Positions 6,752-13,697 of a stretch of 16,118 nucleotides of DNA are shown here, piece by piece. The stretch comes from Chloroflexota bacterium (GTDB lineage Bacteria > Chloroflexota > Dehalococcoidia > Lucifugimonadales > UBA3495): assembly GCA_022562335.1 (NCBI GenBank), contig JADFPM010000029.1, positions 1 through 16,118 on the forward strand, read 5' to 3'. The notes beneath the pieces were generated by a model that was not told where the DNA came from, ran no database searches, and saw only the letters and a program-made list of their open reading frames with translations. Each line of letters begins with the position of its first letter. Within the stretch, counting starts at the first letter, position 1. The position numbers were made by a program, and so were the translations under genes.

Positions 6752-6991
6752 ATGCCTTATATAATCACCGAGCCTTGCATTGGCGTCAAAGACGCGAGTT
6801 GTATCGAAGTTTGCCCGGTGGACTGCATCATCTCCACCGATAAAGACGACATGTATTACATAGATCCCGAGACGTGCATCGACTGCTCTTACTGCGAGGC
6901 TGTATGCCCGGTGAATGCCATTTTTGATGAATTCACCGTGCCTTCCAAGTGGCGGGAGTACATCCGCAAGAACCGGGAGTATTTCAAATAA
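6752..6991 (+). CDS. 7Fe ferredoxin ([3Fe-4S][4Fe-4S] type)
   Basis: A 79-residue small electron carrier resembling Azotobacter ferredoxin I. The first cysteine set is C9-x7-C17-x3-C21-P with an extra Cys25, the second is C42-x2-C45-x2-C48-x3-C52-P. By comparison with that family, Cys9, Cys17 and Cys52 would hold a [3Fe-4S] cluster and Cys21, Cys42, Cys45 and Cys48 a [4Fe-4S] cluster; Val12 replaces the Cys that a second four-iron cluster would need. The C-terminal FTVPSKWREYIRKNREYF matches family tails. No good Shine-Dalgarno sequence precedes the ATG, so initiation may be weak or leaderless. The redox partner is unknown; the divergent LysR gene is a plausible regulator. Confidence 0.93.
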   Translation: MPYIITEPCIGVKDASCIEVCPVDCIISTDKDDMYYIDPETCIDCSYCEAVCPVNAIFDEFTVPSKWREYIRKNREYFK

Positions 6992-7450
6992 GGGCCTCGG
7001 TCCTGGTTTCGTTGGCTTTACGCCCTTCCAACGGTAAACCAACGAGGCTGATTCCCCGTGGCCACCAGACCCTGACTAAAGAATCAAACCTCTTCATCGC
7101 TTCCCTTGAACGGCGTTTAAAGTGGTTTATTAACCGATGGGTGTTGATTCAACCTAATCGACGGTTTTCATCCCGATAGATTACATTTATCCGATTTCCA
7201 ATCAATGTTTGAATGATTTTCAACGCTTAATCGTGAAATCACGTCCAAAATCAAGATAGAACCCCAGCCCTTATAATTAAATATAGACTATCATGTTATG
7301 TGATGTCAAACCAGGGGTTTGCGGGCAATGGCTCCCCTAAAGGAATGGAGGAAATCCGCCCGCCTTGCCTCGGGCAGACCTGGCGATTAAGATAACCAGG
7401 CTCTCTCCGCAGGTATTTTCGGGTGACGCAGTCTCTCAGGACGGTGGCAT
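6992..7450. other. 459-base AT-rich intergenic region with leader-like structures
   Basis: No credible gene is seen between the ferredoxin and cyclodeaminase-family genes. The middle (about 7080 to 7310) is distinctly AT-rich. A TATAAT at 7272 to 7277 is a candidate -10 but no good -35 is at the right spacing. The last 130 bases look like a structured leader: GCGGGC (7321 to 7326) pairs with GCCCGC (7358 to 7363), TGCC with GGCA (7366 to 7376), and CCTGG (7379 to 7383) with CCAGG (7396 to 7400). I could not match it to a known riboswitch class. Confidence 0.5.
7010..7044 (+). terminator. Hairpin after the ferredoxin gene
   Basis: cgttggctttac (7010 to 7021) pairs with gtaaaccaacg (7034 to 7044) with one bulged base and a 12-base loop, starting about 19 bases after the ferredoxin stop. 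There is no T run after it, so it may be a weak terminator or an mRNA-end stabiliser. Confidence 0.35.
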
Positions 7451-8404
7451 ATGGCCTTATTTTTAAGGGATGAGGACGTTCTCAACTCGGTTTCCATGGA
7501 CGCCATGCTGGAAGCCATAGAGTCCATGCAGCGGCATTACGGCAACGGTGAAGCTTATTGCCTGCCCAGGCGCAAGATCATAGCCAGCAGCGGTATGCTG
7601 GCGGTGATGGGCGGAGGATTGTTCCACGATGGGGTCCTTGGCGTAAAGACCTACACCGTGGTCAAGGGGGCCTATTCATTCCAGGTGAGCCTGTACGACG
7701 CTGAAACCGGCGCACTACTGTGTTATACCCAGGCCAACCGCCTGGGCCAACTGCGGACCGGCGCCACCACCGGCGTGGCGGTAAAGTACCTTTCCAATCC
7801 CGACGCCTCCACCGTGGGCATAATCGGCACCGGATACCAGGCGCCCACCCAACTGGAAGCGGTTTGCAAAGTCCGGGGCATCAAAAAGATCAAGGCGTTC
7901 AGCCGTAACCCGGAAAACCGGGAGGCGTTTGCCAGGTCCATGACCGGCTCTTTGGGCGTGGAAGTCACCGCCGCCGCCAGCAACCGCGAGGCGGTGGAGG
8001 ACAGCGACGTGGTCATTTGCATTGCCGCTACCATGGAGCCCGTGTTGGAGGGCGCCTGGCTCAAGCCGGGGGCCACCGTGATAGGCGCCGGACCCACCAC
8101 CTGGCGGGCCCGGGAGGTCGACGACGGGACGCTGGAACGGGCCGGCAAGGTATTCGTCGATTCCGCGGAGCAGGCGCCGATGGAGGCCGGAGACATGGCC
8201 GGAGCGGTGGACCGGGGGATTTTCCAGTGGAGCCAGGTCCTTGAGCTGCGCCACGCCGTGGCCGGTCTGATTGCCGGGCGGGACAGCGCGGAACAGATCG
8301 TCTACGCAAAACTCATGGGCACCGGAGTAGCGGACGTGGCGGCCGCCAAGCTGGCCTACGATACGGCCAAGGCCGCCGGCGCCGGCATGGAGATGGACTG
8401 GTAG
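7451..8404 (+). CDS. Ornithine cyclodeaminase/mu-crystallin family NAD(P)-dependent enzyme
   Basis: A 317-residue member of the OCD/mu-crystallin family, which includes ornithine cyclodeaminase, archaeal alanine dehydrogenase and imine or pyrroline-carboxylate reductases. Visible family marks are Arg40/Arg41 (LPRRK), Lys66 (GVKTYT), Arg102 (QLRTGATTG), the Rossmann loop GIIGTGYQA (126 to 130 core) and Asp224 (REVDDGTL), followed by VFVDS. The loop before Asp224 reads GAGPTTWRAREVD instead of the G-D-x-PGK-x-E-L-D form of true ornithine cyclodeaminases, so a reductase acting on another imine or amino acid is just as likely. The ATG at 7451 has AGGACGGTGG just upstream. The gene converges with carB, with only 16 bases between the two stops. 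Substrate not assignable from sequence. Confidence 0.9.
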   Translation: MALFLRDEDVLNSVSMDAMLEAIESMQRHYGNGEAYCLPRRKIIASSGMLAVMGGGLFHDGVLGVKTYTVVKGAYSFQVSLYDAETGALLCYTQANRLGQLRTGATTGVAVKYLSNPDASTVGIIGTGYQAPTQLEAVCKVRGIKKIKAFSRNPENREAFARSMTGSLGVEVTAAASNREAVEDSDVVICIAATMEPVLEGAWLKPGATVIGAGPTTWRAREVDDGTLERAGKVFVDSAEQAPMEAGDMAGAVDRGIFQWSQVLELRHAVAGLIAGRDSAEQIVYAKLMGTGVADVAAAKLAYDTAKAAGAGMEMDW

Positions 8405-8420
8405 GCCCGCTAACCGCCGG

Positions 8421-11400
8421 TCATTCGCCGGCCAGGTATTCGACCATACAGCGCACGCTGTAGTTGTCTTTTTCCATCAACAGGCTTTCCACCGCGGCCC
8501 GGGCGGTGTCCAGGGCGGTAAAGCAGGGTATCTGCCGTTCCACCGCCGCGCGGCGGATGTAGAAGCCGTCTCGCAGCACCCCAGTCTCCCCAGATAGGGT
8601 GTTGATCACCGCTCCCACCAGGTCATCGTTGATCACGTCCAACACGTTGGGGTGTCCCTCGTCCAGGCGCTTGGTAGCCATGGTGACCGGCAGTCCCATG
8701 GCGGCGATCATGGCCGCGGTGCCCTCGGTGGCGTAGAGCCGGCATCCGGCCTGGTCCAACGCCCTCACCAGAGGCAGCGCCTCGGCCTTGTCGGGGTCGG
8801 AGATGCTCAAAAGGATCCCCATGCCCTTTTTTAGCCTGATATTGGCGGCCATCAGGGCTTTGGCCAACGCCGTGGTGAAATCCCGGTCGATGCCCATGAC
8901 CTCCCCGGTTGAGGTCATTTCCGGGCCCAGGTGCCAGTCTACGCCAATCAATTTACCCATGGAGAACACCGGCACCTTGATGCCAACCAGGTTTTTGACC
9001 GGCCACAACCCTCCATCGTATCCCTGGTCGGCCAGGCTCTCTCCCAACATCACCCTGGTGGCGATGGAGGCAACGGGCAACCCGGTGACCTTGGATATGA
9101 ACGGTATGGTCCGGCTGCCCCGGGGATTCACCTCCAGCACGTAGACCGAGGTTGCTTCGGATTTCTCCCCGGAGCGTTCCCCCGAGTTGTCCCGTGAAAG
9201 GTGGGGACTCCGGTAGGGCGGCCCTCCGATTATCACAAACTGCACGTTCATCAGTCCTTTGATACCCAGAGCCAGCCCCATCCGGGTAGTGTAATCCACG
9301 ATGGTGGCGATCTCTTCCGGACTTAGATTCAGACCCGGGTAGATGGCCATGGAATCACCTGAATGGACTCCGGCGCGCTCGATGTGTTCCATTATGCCCG
9401 GGATCAGCACCCGCTCACCGTCACAGATGGCATCGACCTCGCACTCCTTGCCCTCCATGTAGTGGTCGACCAACACCGGACGGCTGGGATTCATCTCCGC
9501 GGCCGCCGTCAGGTACTTGATCAGGTCCGAGGCGTTCTGAACGATCTCCATGGCCCGCCCGCCCAGGACGTAGCTGGGGCGCACCACCACCGGATAACCG
9601 ATGTTTTGCGCCACTTGCAGCGCCTCGCTGACCGAATTCACGGCGCTGCCGGGAGGCTGGGGAATACCCAGCCGGGACATGAAATTCTCGAACTTATTCC
9701 GGTCGGAGGCTATGTCTATGGCCTCGGCGCTGGATCCCAGGATGGGCAGTCCGGCCCTCGCCAAGGATTGGGACAGGTCGATGGCGGTTTGCCCGCCGAA
9801 TTGCACCACCGAAGGCGGCGGTTGGTCGTCGATGGCCTCGTTTTCCAGGATGTCCCGCACCGACTCCTCGTCCAGGGGCTCAAAATATAGCCGGTCGCTG
9901 GCGTCGAAGTCGGTGGAAACCGTCTCGGGGTTGGAATTGACCATGATGCTGCGGACCCCCGCCTGGGACAGGGTACGCGCCGCGTGAACGCTGCAATAGT
10001 CGAATTCAATGCCCTGGCCGATGCGGATGGGACCGCTGCCGATGACCAGCGCCTTTGGTCCTTCCAGCGGAAGCGCCTCGTTCTCCTGATCGTAGGTGCT
10101 GTAGTAGTAGGGGGTGACGGCGTCGAACTCGGCGGCGCAGGTGTCCACCATCTTGTACACGGGCCGAATGTCCCACTGCTTACGCTGGTTCCGGACCTGC
10201 TCCGGCAGCATGTCGGCCAGGGTCCCCACCTGCACGTCGGAAAATCCCAACCGCTTGGCCAGCAGCATCAGGTCAGGGGTCAAAGGTTCTGAAAGCAGCC
10301 GCCGCTCCATGGCGACTATGCGCTCCAACGCGTTGATGAACCAGGGCTCTATCAGCGTCCGTTTCAACAACTCGTCCCGGTCCATGTCCCGGCGCAGCGC
10401 GGCCATGATGGCCCAGAGCCTCAAGTCGTTGGGGCCAAGGGGCAGATCGTCCATGGACGGATCGCCTTGGGCGCTCCAGGCCGGGTCCTCCCACAGAAGG
10501 GTGCGGCCGCCTATCTCCAGGGCGCGGGCCGCTTTTTGCAGCGCGGCTTCAAAGTTGCGGTCTATCACCATCACCTCTCCGGTGGCCTTCATCTGGGTGG
10601 TGGTGTGGCGGTCTCCGTGGGGGAATTTATCGAAGGGCCAACGGGGTATCTTTACCACGCAATAGTCCAGGGCGGGTTCGAACACCGCCTTGGTCACGCC
10701 GGTCACGGCGTTGGGGATCTCGTCCAACCGCCTGCCAACCGCGATCTTTGCGGCCACCCGGGCGATGGGATAGCCGGTGGCCTTGCTGGCCAACGCCGAA
10801 CTGCGGCTCACCCTGGGATTGACCTCAATGACGTAGTAGGGCGAATCGGGCTTCCAGTCCCCCCCGATGGCCTCAAGTATCCGGGGGTGGGGTTGAAGGG
10901 CGAACTGGACGTTGCACCCGCCTTCGATACCCAGCCCGCGGATGATCTTTAGGCTGGCGGTGCGCAACATCTGATATTCGCGGTCGTTGAGCGTCTGGCT
11001 GGGAGCAACGACGATGCTATCCCCGGTGTGGACGCCCATGGGGTCCAGGTTTTCCATGTTGCAGACCGTTATACAGTTGTCGGCCCCGTCGCGGATGACC
11101 TCGTATTCAATCTCCTTCCAACCCACCAGAGAGCGCTCCAACAAAACCTGGGAGATGGGGCTGGCGGAGAGGCCGCTTCGGACGATGGTCTCGAACTGCT
11201 CCCACGTGTCGGCTATACCGCCGCCGGTGCCGCCCAGGGTGTAGGCGGGCCGGATGACCAGGGGCAAACCCATCTCTCGCCCCGCCTGCATGGCTTCCTC
11301 AAAAGATGACACCGGTATATTTTCGGGCTCGGGCTCGCCTATATCGTGGAGAAAGTTGCGGAAAAGTTCCCGGTCTTCCGAAGTGCGGATGGTTTCCAAA

Positions 11401-11729
11401 GATGTGCCCAGCAGCCGCACGTCGTACTTTTCCAGAACGCCGGCGTCGGCCAGGTCCACGGCCAGGTTCAGACCCGTCTGCCCTCCCAGGGTGGGAAGTA
11501 TCCCATCGGGCCGTTCCCTGGCGATTATCCTTTCGATCACCTCGACGGTCAGGGGCTCGATGTACACCCGGTCGGCGGTGCCCTCGTCCGTCATGATGGT
11601 TGCCGGGTTTGAATTGACCAGAACGGTGGTAACGCCCTCCTCGCGGAGGGCCTTACACGCCTGGGTGCCGGCATAATCGAATTCGGCCGCTTGCCCAATG
11701 ATAATGGGGCCGGACCCGATCACCAGCAC
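8421..11729 (-). CDS. carB: Carbamoyl-phosphate synthase, large subunit
   Basis: Makes carbamoyl phosphate from bicarbonate, two ATP and ammonia channelled from CarA, feeding pyrimidine and arginine synthesis. The protein has 1102 residues from this start (E. coli 1073) and is complete: first synthetase half with GSGPIIIGQAAEFDYAGTQA and ATP-grasp (EVNPRVSRSSALASKATG), a linker/oligomerisation part, a second half beginning GSGPIRIGQGIEFDYCSVHA near 561 with its own ATP-grasp (EVNPRGSRTIPF), and a C-terminal MGS-like allosteric domain from about 960. Extra residues interrupt both ATP-grasp domains (about 275 to 295 and 832 to 861). The position given is the first standard start codon, a GTG, but it has no ribosome binding site and cuts the family's N-terminal KKVLVIGSGP. 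I think the true start is an ATC at 11750 (ISDKPKK added). It is last in the operon, and its stop faces the cyclodeaminase gene. Confidence 0.96.
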   Translation of the reverse strand: MLVIGSGPIIIGQAAEFDYAGTQACKALREEGVTTVLVNSNPATIMTDEGTADRVYIEPLTVEVIERIIARERPDGILPTLGGQTGLNLAVDLADAGVLEKYDVRLLGTSLETIRTSEDRELFRNFLHDIGEPEPENIPVSSFEEAMQAGREMGLPLVIRPAYTLGGTGGGIADTWEQFETIVRSGLSASPISQVLLERSLVGWKEIEYEVIRDGADNCITVCNMENLDPMGVHTGDSIVVAPSQTLNDREYQMLRTASLKIIRGLGIEGGCNVQFALQPHPRILEAIGGDWKPDSPYYVIEVNPRVSRSSALASKATGYPIARVAAKIAVGRRLDEIPNAVTGVTKAVFEPALDYCVVKIPRWPFDKFPHGDRHTTTQMKATGEVMVIDRNFEAALQKAARALEIGGRTLLWEDPAWSAQGDPSMDDLPLGPNDLRLWAIMAALRRDMDRDELLKRTLIEPWFINALERIVAMERRLLSEPLTPDLMLLAKRLGFSDVQVGTLADMLPEQVRNQRKQWDIRPVYKMVDTCAAEFDAVTPYYYSTYDQENEALPLEGPKALVIGSGPIRIGQGIEFDYCSVHAARTLSQAGVRSIMVNSNPETVSTDFDASDRLYFEPLDEESVRDILENEAIDDQPPPSVVQFGGQTAIDLSQSLARAGLPILGSSAEAIDIASDRNKFENFMSRLGIPQPPGSAVNSVSEALQVAQNIGYPVVVRPSYVLGGRAMEIVQNASDLIKYLTAAAEMNPSRPVLVDHYMEGKECEVDAICDGERVLIPGIMEHIERAGVHSGDSMAIYPGLNLSPEEIATIVDYTTRMGLALGIKGLMNVQFVIIGGPPYRSPHLSRDNSGERSGEKSEATSVYVLEVNPRGSRTIPFISKVTGLPVASIATRVMLGESLADQGYDGGLWPVKNLVGIKVPVFSMGKLIGVDWHLGPEMTSTGEVMGIDRDFTTALAKALMAANIRLKKGMGILLSISDPDKAEALPLVRALDQAGCRLYATEGTAAMIAAMGLPVTMATKRLDEGHPNVLDVINDDLVGAVINTLSGETGVLRDGFYIRRAAVERQIPCFTALDTARAAVESLLMEKDNYSVRCMVEYLAGE

Positions 11730-11747
11730 CTTTTTCGGTTTATCCGA

Positions 11748-11761
11748 GATTTTATCCCCTT
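11748..11761 (-). promoter_or_regulatory. Ribosome binding site with apparent ATC start for carB
   Basis: On the minus strand AAGGGG (11761 to 11756) is followed after ATAAA by ATC (11750 to 11748), in frame with carB. The codons from ATC read ISDKPKK and then VLVIGSGP, just where CarB proteins normally begin. An in-frame TAA at 11762 to 11760 closes the frame upstream, and no ATG, GTG or TTG lies between it and the GTG at 11729. Confidence 0.55.
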
Positions 11762-11890
11762 AAGCCGTGCCGTATCGCCGGAATCTCTCCGGCTCCGTCC
11801 CGCGAGAGCCGTTCCAGCCGAAAGCCCACCGGCGGCCGCAAGCGTCGACCGATGTCTAAGCCTAAGCCACCAGAAATGGTCCAAGCCGGC

Positions 11891-11914
11891 CCGCCGGTAG
11901 ATTTCCACCGGTGG
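11891..11914. other. Hairpin between the small gene and carB
   Basis: CCGCCGGT (11891 to 11898) pairs with ACCGGTGG (11907 to 11914) over an eight-base loop, with one G-U pair. In the direction of the operon it comes 21 bases after the stop of the 138-residue gene and has no T run. On the plus strand it is followed by TTTT. It may stabilise or weakly terminate the upstream message, reducing read-through to carB. Confidence 0.35.
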
Positions 11915-11935
11915 TTTTCAGCTCGCTAGCCCGGG

Positions 11936-12352
11936 TCAGAACACGGGCAGCGGACCCGGCAGGTCGATGAGCTGCCGCCGCTGGAACGAGTTCAACACCT
12001 GGCAAACGAAGGCGCCGAACAGGCGGCCGTCAGTATCGAAATTTGCGACATCCTCTGACTGTTGCTCGAACAAAGGCGGAATCCTGAACAAGACCATGTC
12101 ATCGTCCAGCTTCTCCACCTCCAAACGCCCCACCGGAGTGTAAGCCAAATCGCTCCTGGCGGGATTTACAGATCTTACGATCAAGTCCCAACGGCTGCCG
12201 ATCTGACCCTTCGCAGGGGTTATGCGATAGCCGTACCCTTGGCAAGAATATCCGGGTACGTCCTCATCCAACAGTGCGATGACGTCCGAGAGTCTCGCCG
12301 GTAACTCCACCTCCACACCCTCCTCCAGCAACACTTGCGTAAAGGAAGACAT
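11936..12352 (-). CDS. Uncharacterised protein encoded between carA and carB
   Basis: A 138-residue soluble, acidic protein that I do not recognise. It has no signal peptide, membrane segment or cysteine cluster. Notable segments are an N-terminal helix (FTQVLLEEGVEVELPARLSD), a Gly/Tyr stretch (GYSCQGYGYRITPAKGQIG), a beta-rich middle (RWDLIVRSV, GRLEVEKLDDDMVLFRIPP) and a conserved-looking C-terminus (RRQLIDLPGPLPVF). The ATG at 12352 is chosen because a perfect GGAGG lies eight bases upstream; a TTG five codons earlier overlaps that site and is unlikely. It is 214 bases after carA and 186 bases before the carB ATC, in the same direction. The AT-rich upstream spacer could hold its own promoter. 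Function unknown; position alone hints at a link to carbamoyl phosphate or pyrimidine metabolism. Confidence 0.8.
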   Translation of the reverse strand: MSSFTQVLLEEGVEVELPARLSDVIALLDEDVPGYSCQGYGYRITPAKGQIGSRWDLIVRSVNPARSDLAYTPVGRLEVEKLDDDMVLFRIPPLFEQQSEDVANFDTDGRLFGAFVCQVLNSFQRRQLIDLPGPLPVF

Positions 12353-12566
12353 TGAAAAAACCTCCAAATAGTGCTTTGCCTTGAATATTTAATTGGGAAT
12401 ATTTATTTTGGAATGAAATATTGGTCCGTTTTGATAGATATGATTAATGCTTTTATGGGAATGCCATTACGGCCCTGGGGATATCTATTCGGCTTAAGGT
12501 TCCCATTTAAGGTTGGTTGCCGATTCCGCTGTTTCACCTCCTTTCGTTGAGTCGAACTGGTCTAGT
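12353..12566 (-). promoter_or_regulatory. AT-rich spacer between carA and the small gene
   Basis: The half next to the small gene (about 12365 to 12460) is very AT-rich in a GC-rich operon and contains two direct copies of gaatattta (12383 and 12397, plus-strand reading), 14 bases apart. Several -10-like hexamers exist on the minus strand but none has a convincing -35, so an internal promoter is plausible, not shown. I see no clear terminator after carA. Confidence 0.35.
12534..12544 (-). promoter_or_regulatory. Orphan full-length Shine-Dalgarno sequence
   Basis: The minus strand reads AAAGGAGGTGA, a near-complete complement of the 16S rRNA 3' end, 23 bases after the carA stop. No ATG, GTG or TTG follows at a workable distance; the only GTG is inside the site itself and would open a 45-codon frame of no recognisable character. 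It may be a remnant of a lost gene start or a ribosome standby site. Confidence 0.45.
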
Positions 12567-13697
12567 CTAACCGGTCGAGCGACTTCCGTAGTCGTCGATT
12601 AAAGACAGGAACCGGTCGAAAAGGTACTCGTTGTCCCTGGGACCCGGCGATGCCTCGGAATGGTATTGGATCGTGAACAAAGGCATGTTCCTATGGGTCA
12701 GTCCCTCCACGGTGTCGTCATTTAGATTGATGTGGGAAACCTCCAGGTCTTTGGGAAGAGAATCGGCCCTTACCGAATAGCCGTGGTTTTGCGCCGTTAT
12801 GTAAACCCGGCCGGTGGACAGTTCCTTCACCGGGTGGTTGCCGCCCCGATGGCCAAACTTTAGCTTGAACGTATCGGCCCCCAATGCCCTGGCCACGATC
12901 TGATGGCCCAGGCATATGCCCATGACCGGGACCCGGCCCAAAAGCTTGCCCACGTTGGCAACCAGGTGATCCAAGAGCCGGGGGTCTCCGGGACCGGGTG
13001 AAAGGAGGATACCCGAAGGGTTCAGCGCCAGCATATCCTCGGCGGGAGTGGTGGCAGGCAGGGCGATCACCTGGCAATCCCGCTGCTTGAGCAGGCGCAA
13101 TATATTGAACTTGAGGCCACAATCTGTCACCAGGATACGGTACTTGGCCTCGGGGTCCGGCTCAATCGACGGGCTGTCCCACTGGTATCTTTCCTGGGTC
13201 GTGACCGTGGCCACGAAATCCATATCGCCATAGCGAGGTAGTCCCTCCAACGTGGCCAGAGCTGTCTTCGGATCTTCGGTGGTGACGATCCCCATCATCA
13301 CACCTTGGCTGCGCAACCGCCGGGTAAGCGCGCGGGTGTCAACGCCGCTGATGGCGGGAATGCCCTGGGACGCCAAGAATTCATGGAGGGTCCTGGAGCT
13401 CTCGCCGTGGCTCGGCCGGTCGCAATGCTCCCTGACTATCAACCCGGCGACCCGGATCTTCGCCGACTCGAAATCCCGGTCATTGATACCGTAGTTGCCC
13501 ACGATAGGGTAGGTAAGGGTAACCAATTGTCCGGAGTAGGACGGGTCGGTCAACACCTCCTGGTAGCCGGTCATACTGGTGTTGAAGACGGCTTCTCCCG
13601 TTCCCTGGACCTGGGCGCCAAAGGATTCTCCTTTGAAGACCGTCCCATCTTCCAACACCAGGTGGGCAGGCTTGGGTGTGAACGAGATGTCAGCCAT
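12567..13697 (-). CDS. carA: Carbamoyl-phosphate synthase, small (glutaminase) subunit
   Basis: Hydrolyses glutamine and passes ammonia to CarB. The 376-residue protein has the usual length and two domains: the N-terminal CPSase small-subunit domain (LEDGTVFKGESFG, FNTSMTGYQEVLTDPSYSGQ) and a C-terminal class I glutamine amidotransferase domain. The triad is intact: Cys262 in GICLGHQ, His346 and Glu348 in QYHSEASPGP. The oxyanion segment LSPGPGDP is present, as is the FKLKFGHRGGNHPV segment. The ATG at 13697 overlaps the pyrC stop by one base (TAATG), so translation is coupled to pyrC. Unusually, carB does not follow directly; a small gene and two spacers intervene. Confidence 0.97.
   Translation of the reverse strand: MADISFTPKPAHLVLEDGTVFKGESFGAQVQGTGEAVFNTSMTGYQEVLTDPSYSGQLVTLTYPIVGNYGINDRDFESAKIRVAGLIVREHCDRPSHGESSRTLHEFLASQGIPAISGVDTRALTRRLRSQGVMMGIVTTEDPKTALATLEGLPRYGDMDFVATVTTQERYQWDSPSIEPDPEAKYRILVTDCGLKFNILRLLKQRDCQVIALPATTPAEDMLALNPSGILLSPGPGDPRLLDHLVANVGKLLGRVPVMGICLGHQIVARALGADTFKLKFGHRGGNHPVKELSTGRVYITAQNHGYSVRADSLPKDLEVSHINLNDDTVEGLTHRNMPLFTIQYHSEASPGPRDNEYLFDRFLSLIDDYGSRSTG

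Noticed and set aside
7400..7445. Possible glycine riboswitch, because tctctcagg resembles its 3' segment
   Set aside because: The matching upstream GGAGAG and GCCGAAGG elements are missing, so the resemblance is probably chance.
9363..9890. Long plus-strand open frames opposite carB (also near 10467 and 14060)
   Set aside because: They are antisense to strongly conserved carB and pyrC coding sequence and have no family resemblance; GC-rich third positions on the true strand explain them.
12402..12538. 45-codon GTG frame beginning inside the orphan Shine-Dalgarno sequence
   Set aside because: The start codon is part of the ribosome binding site itself and the peptide has no gene-like character.
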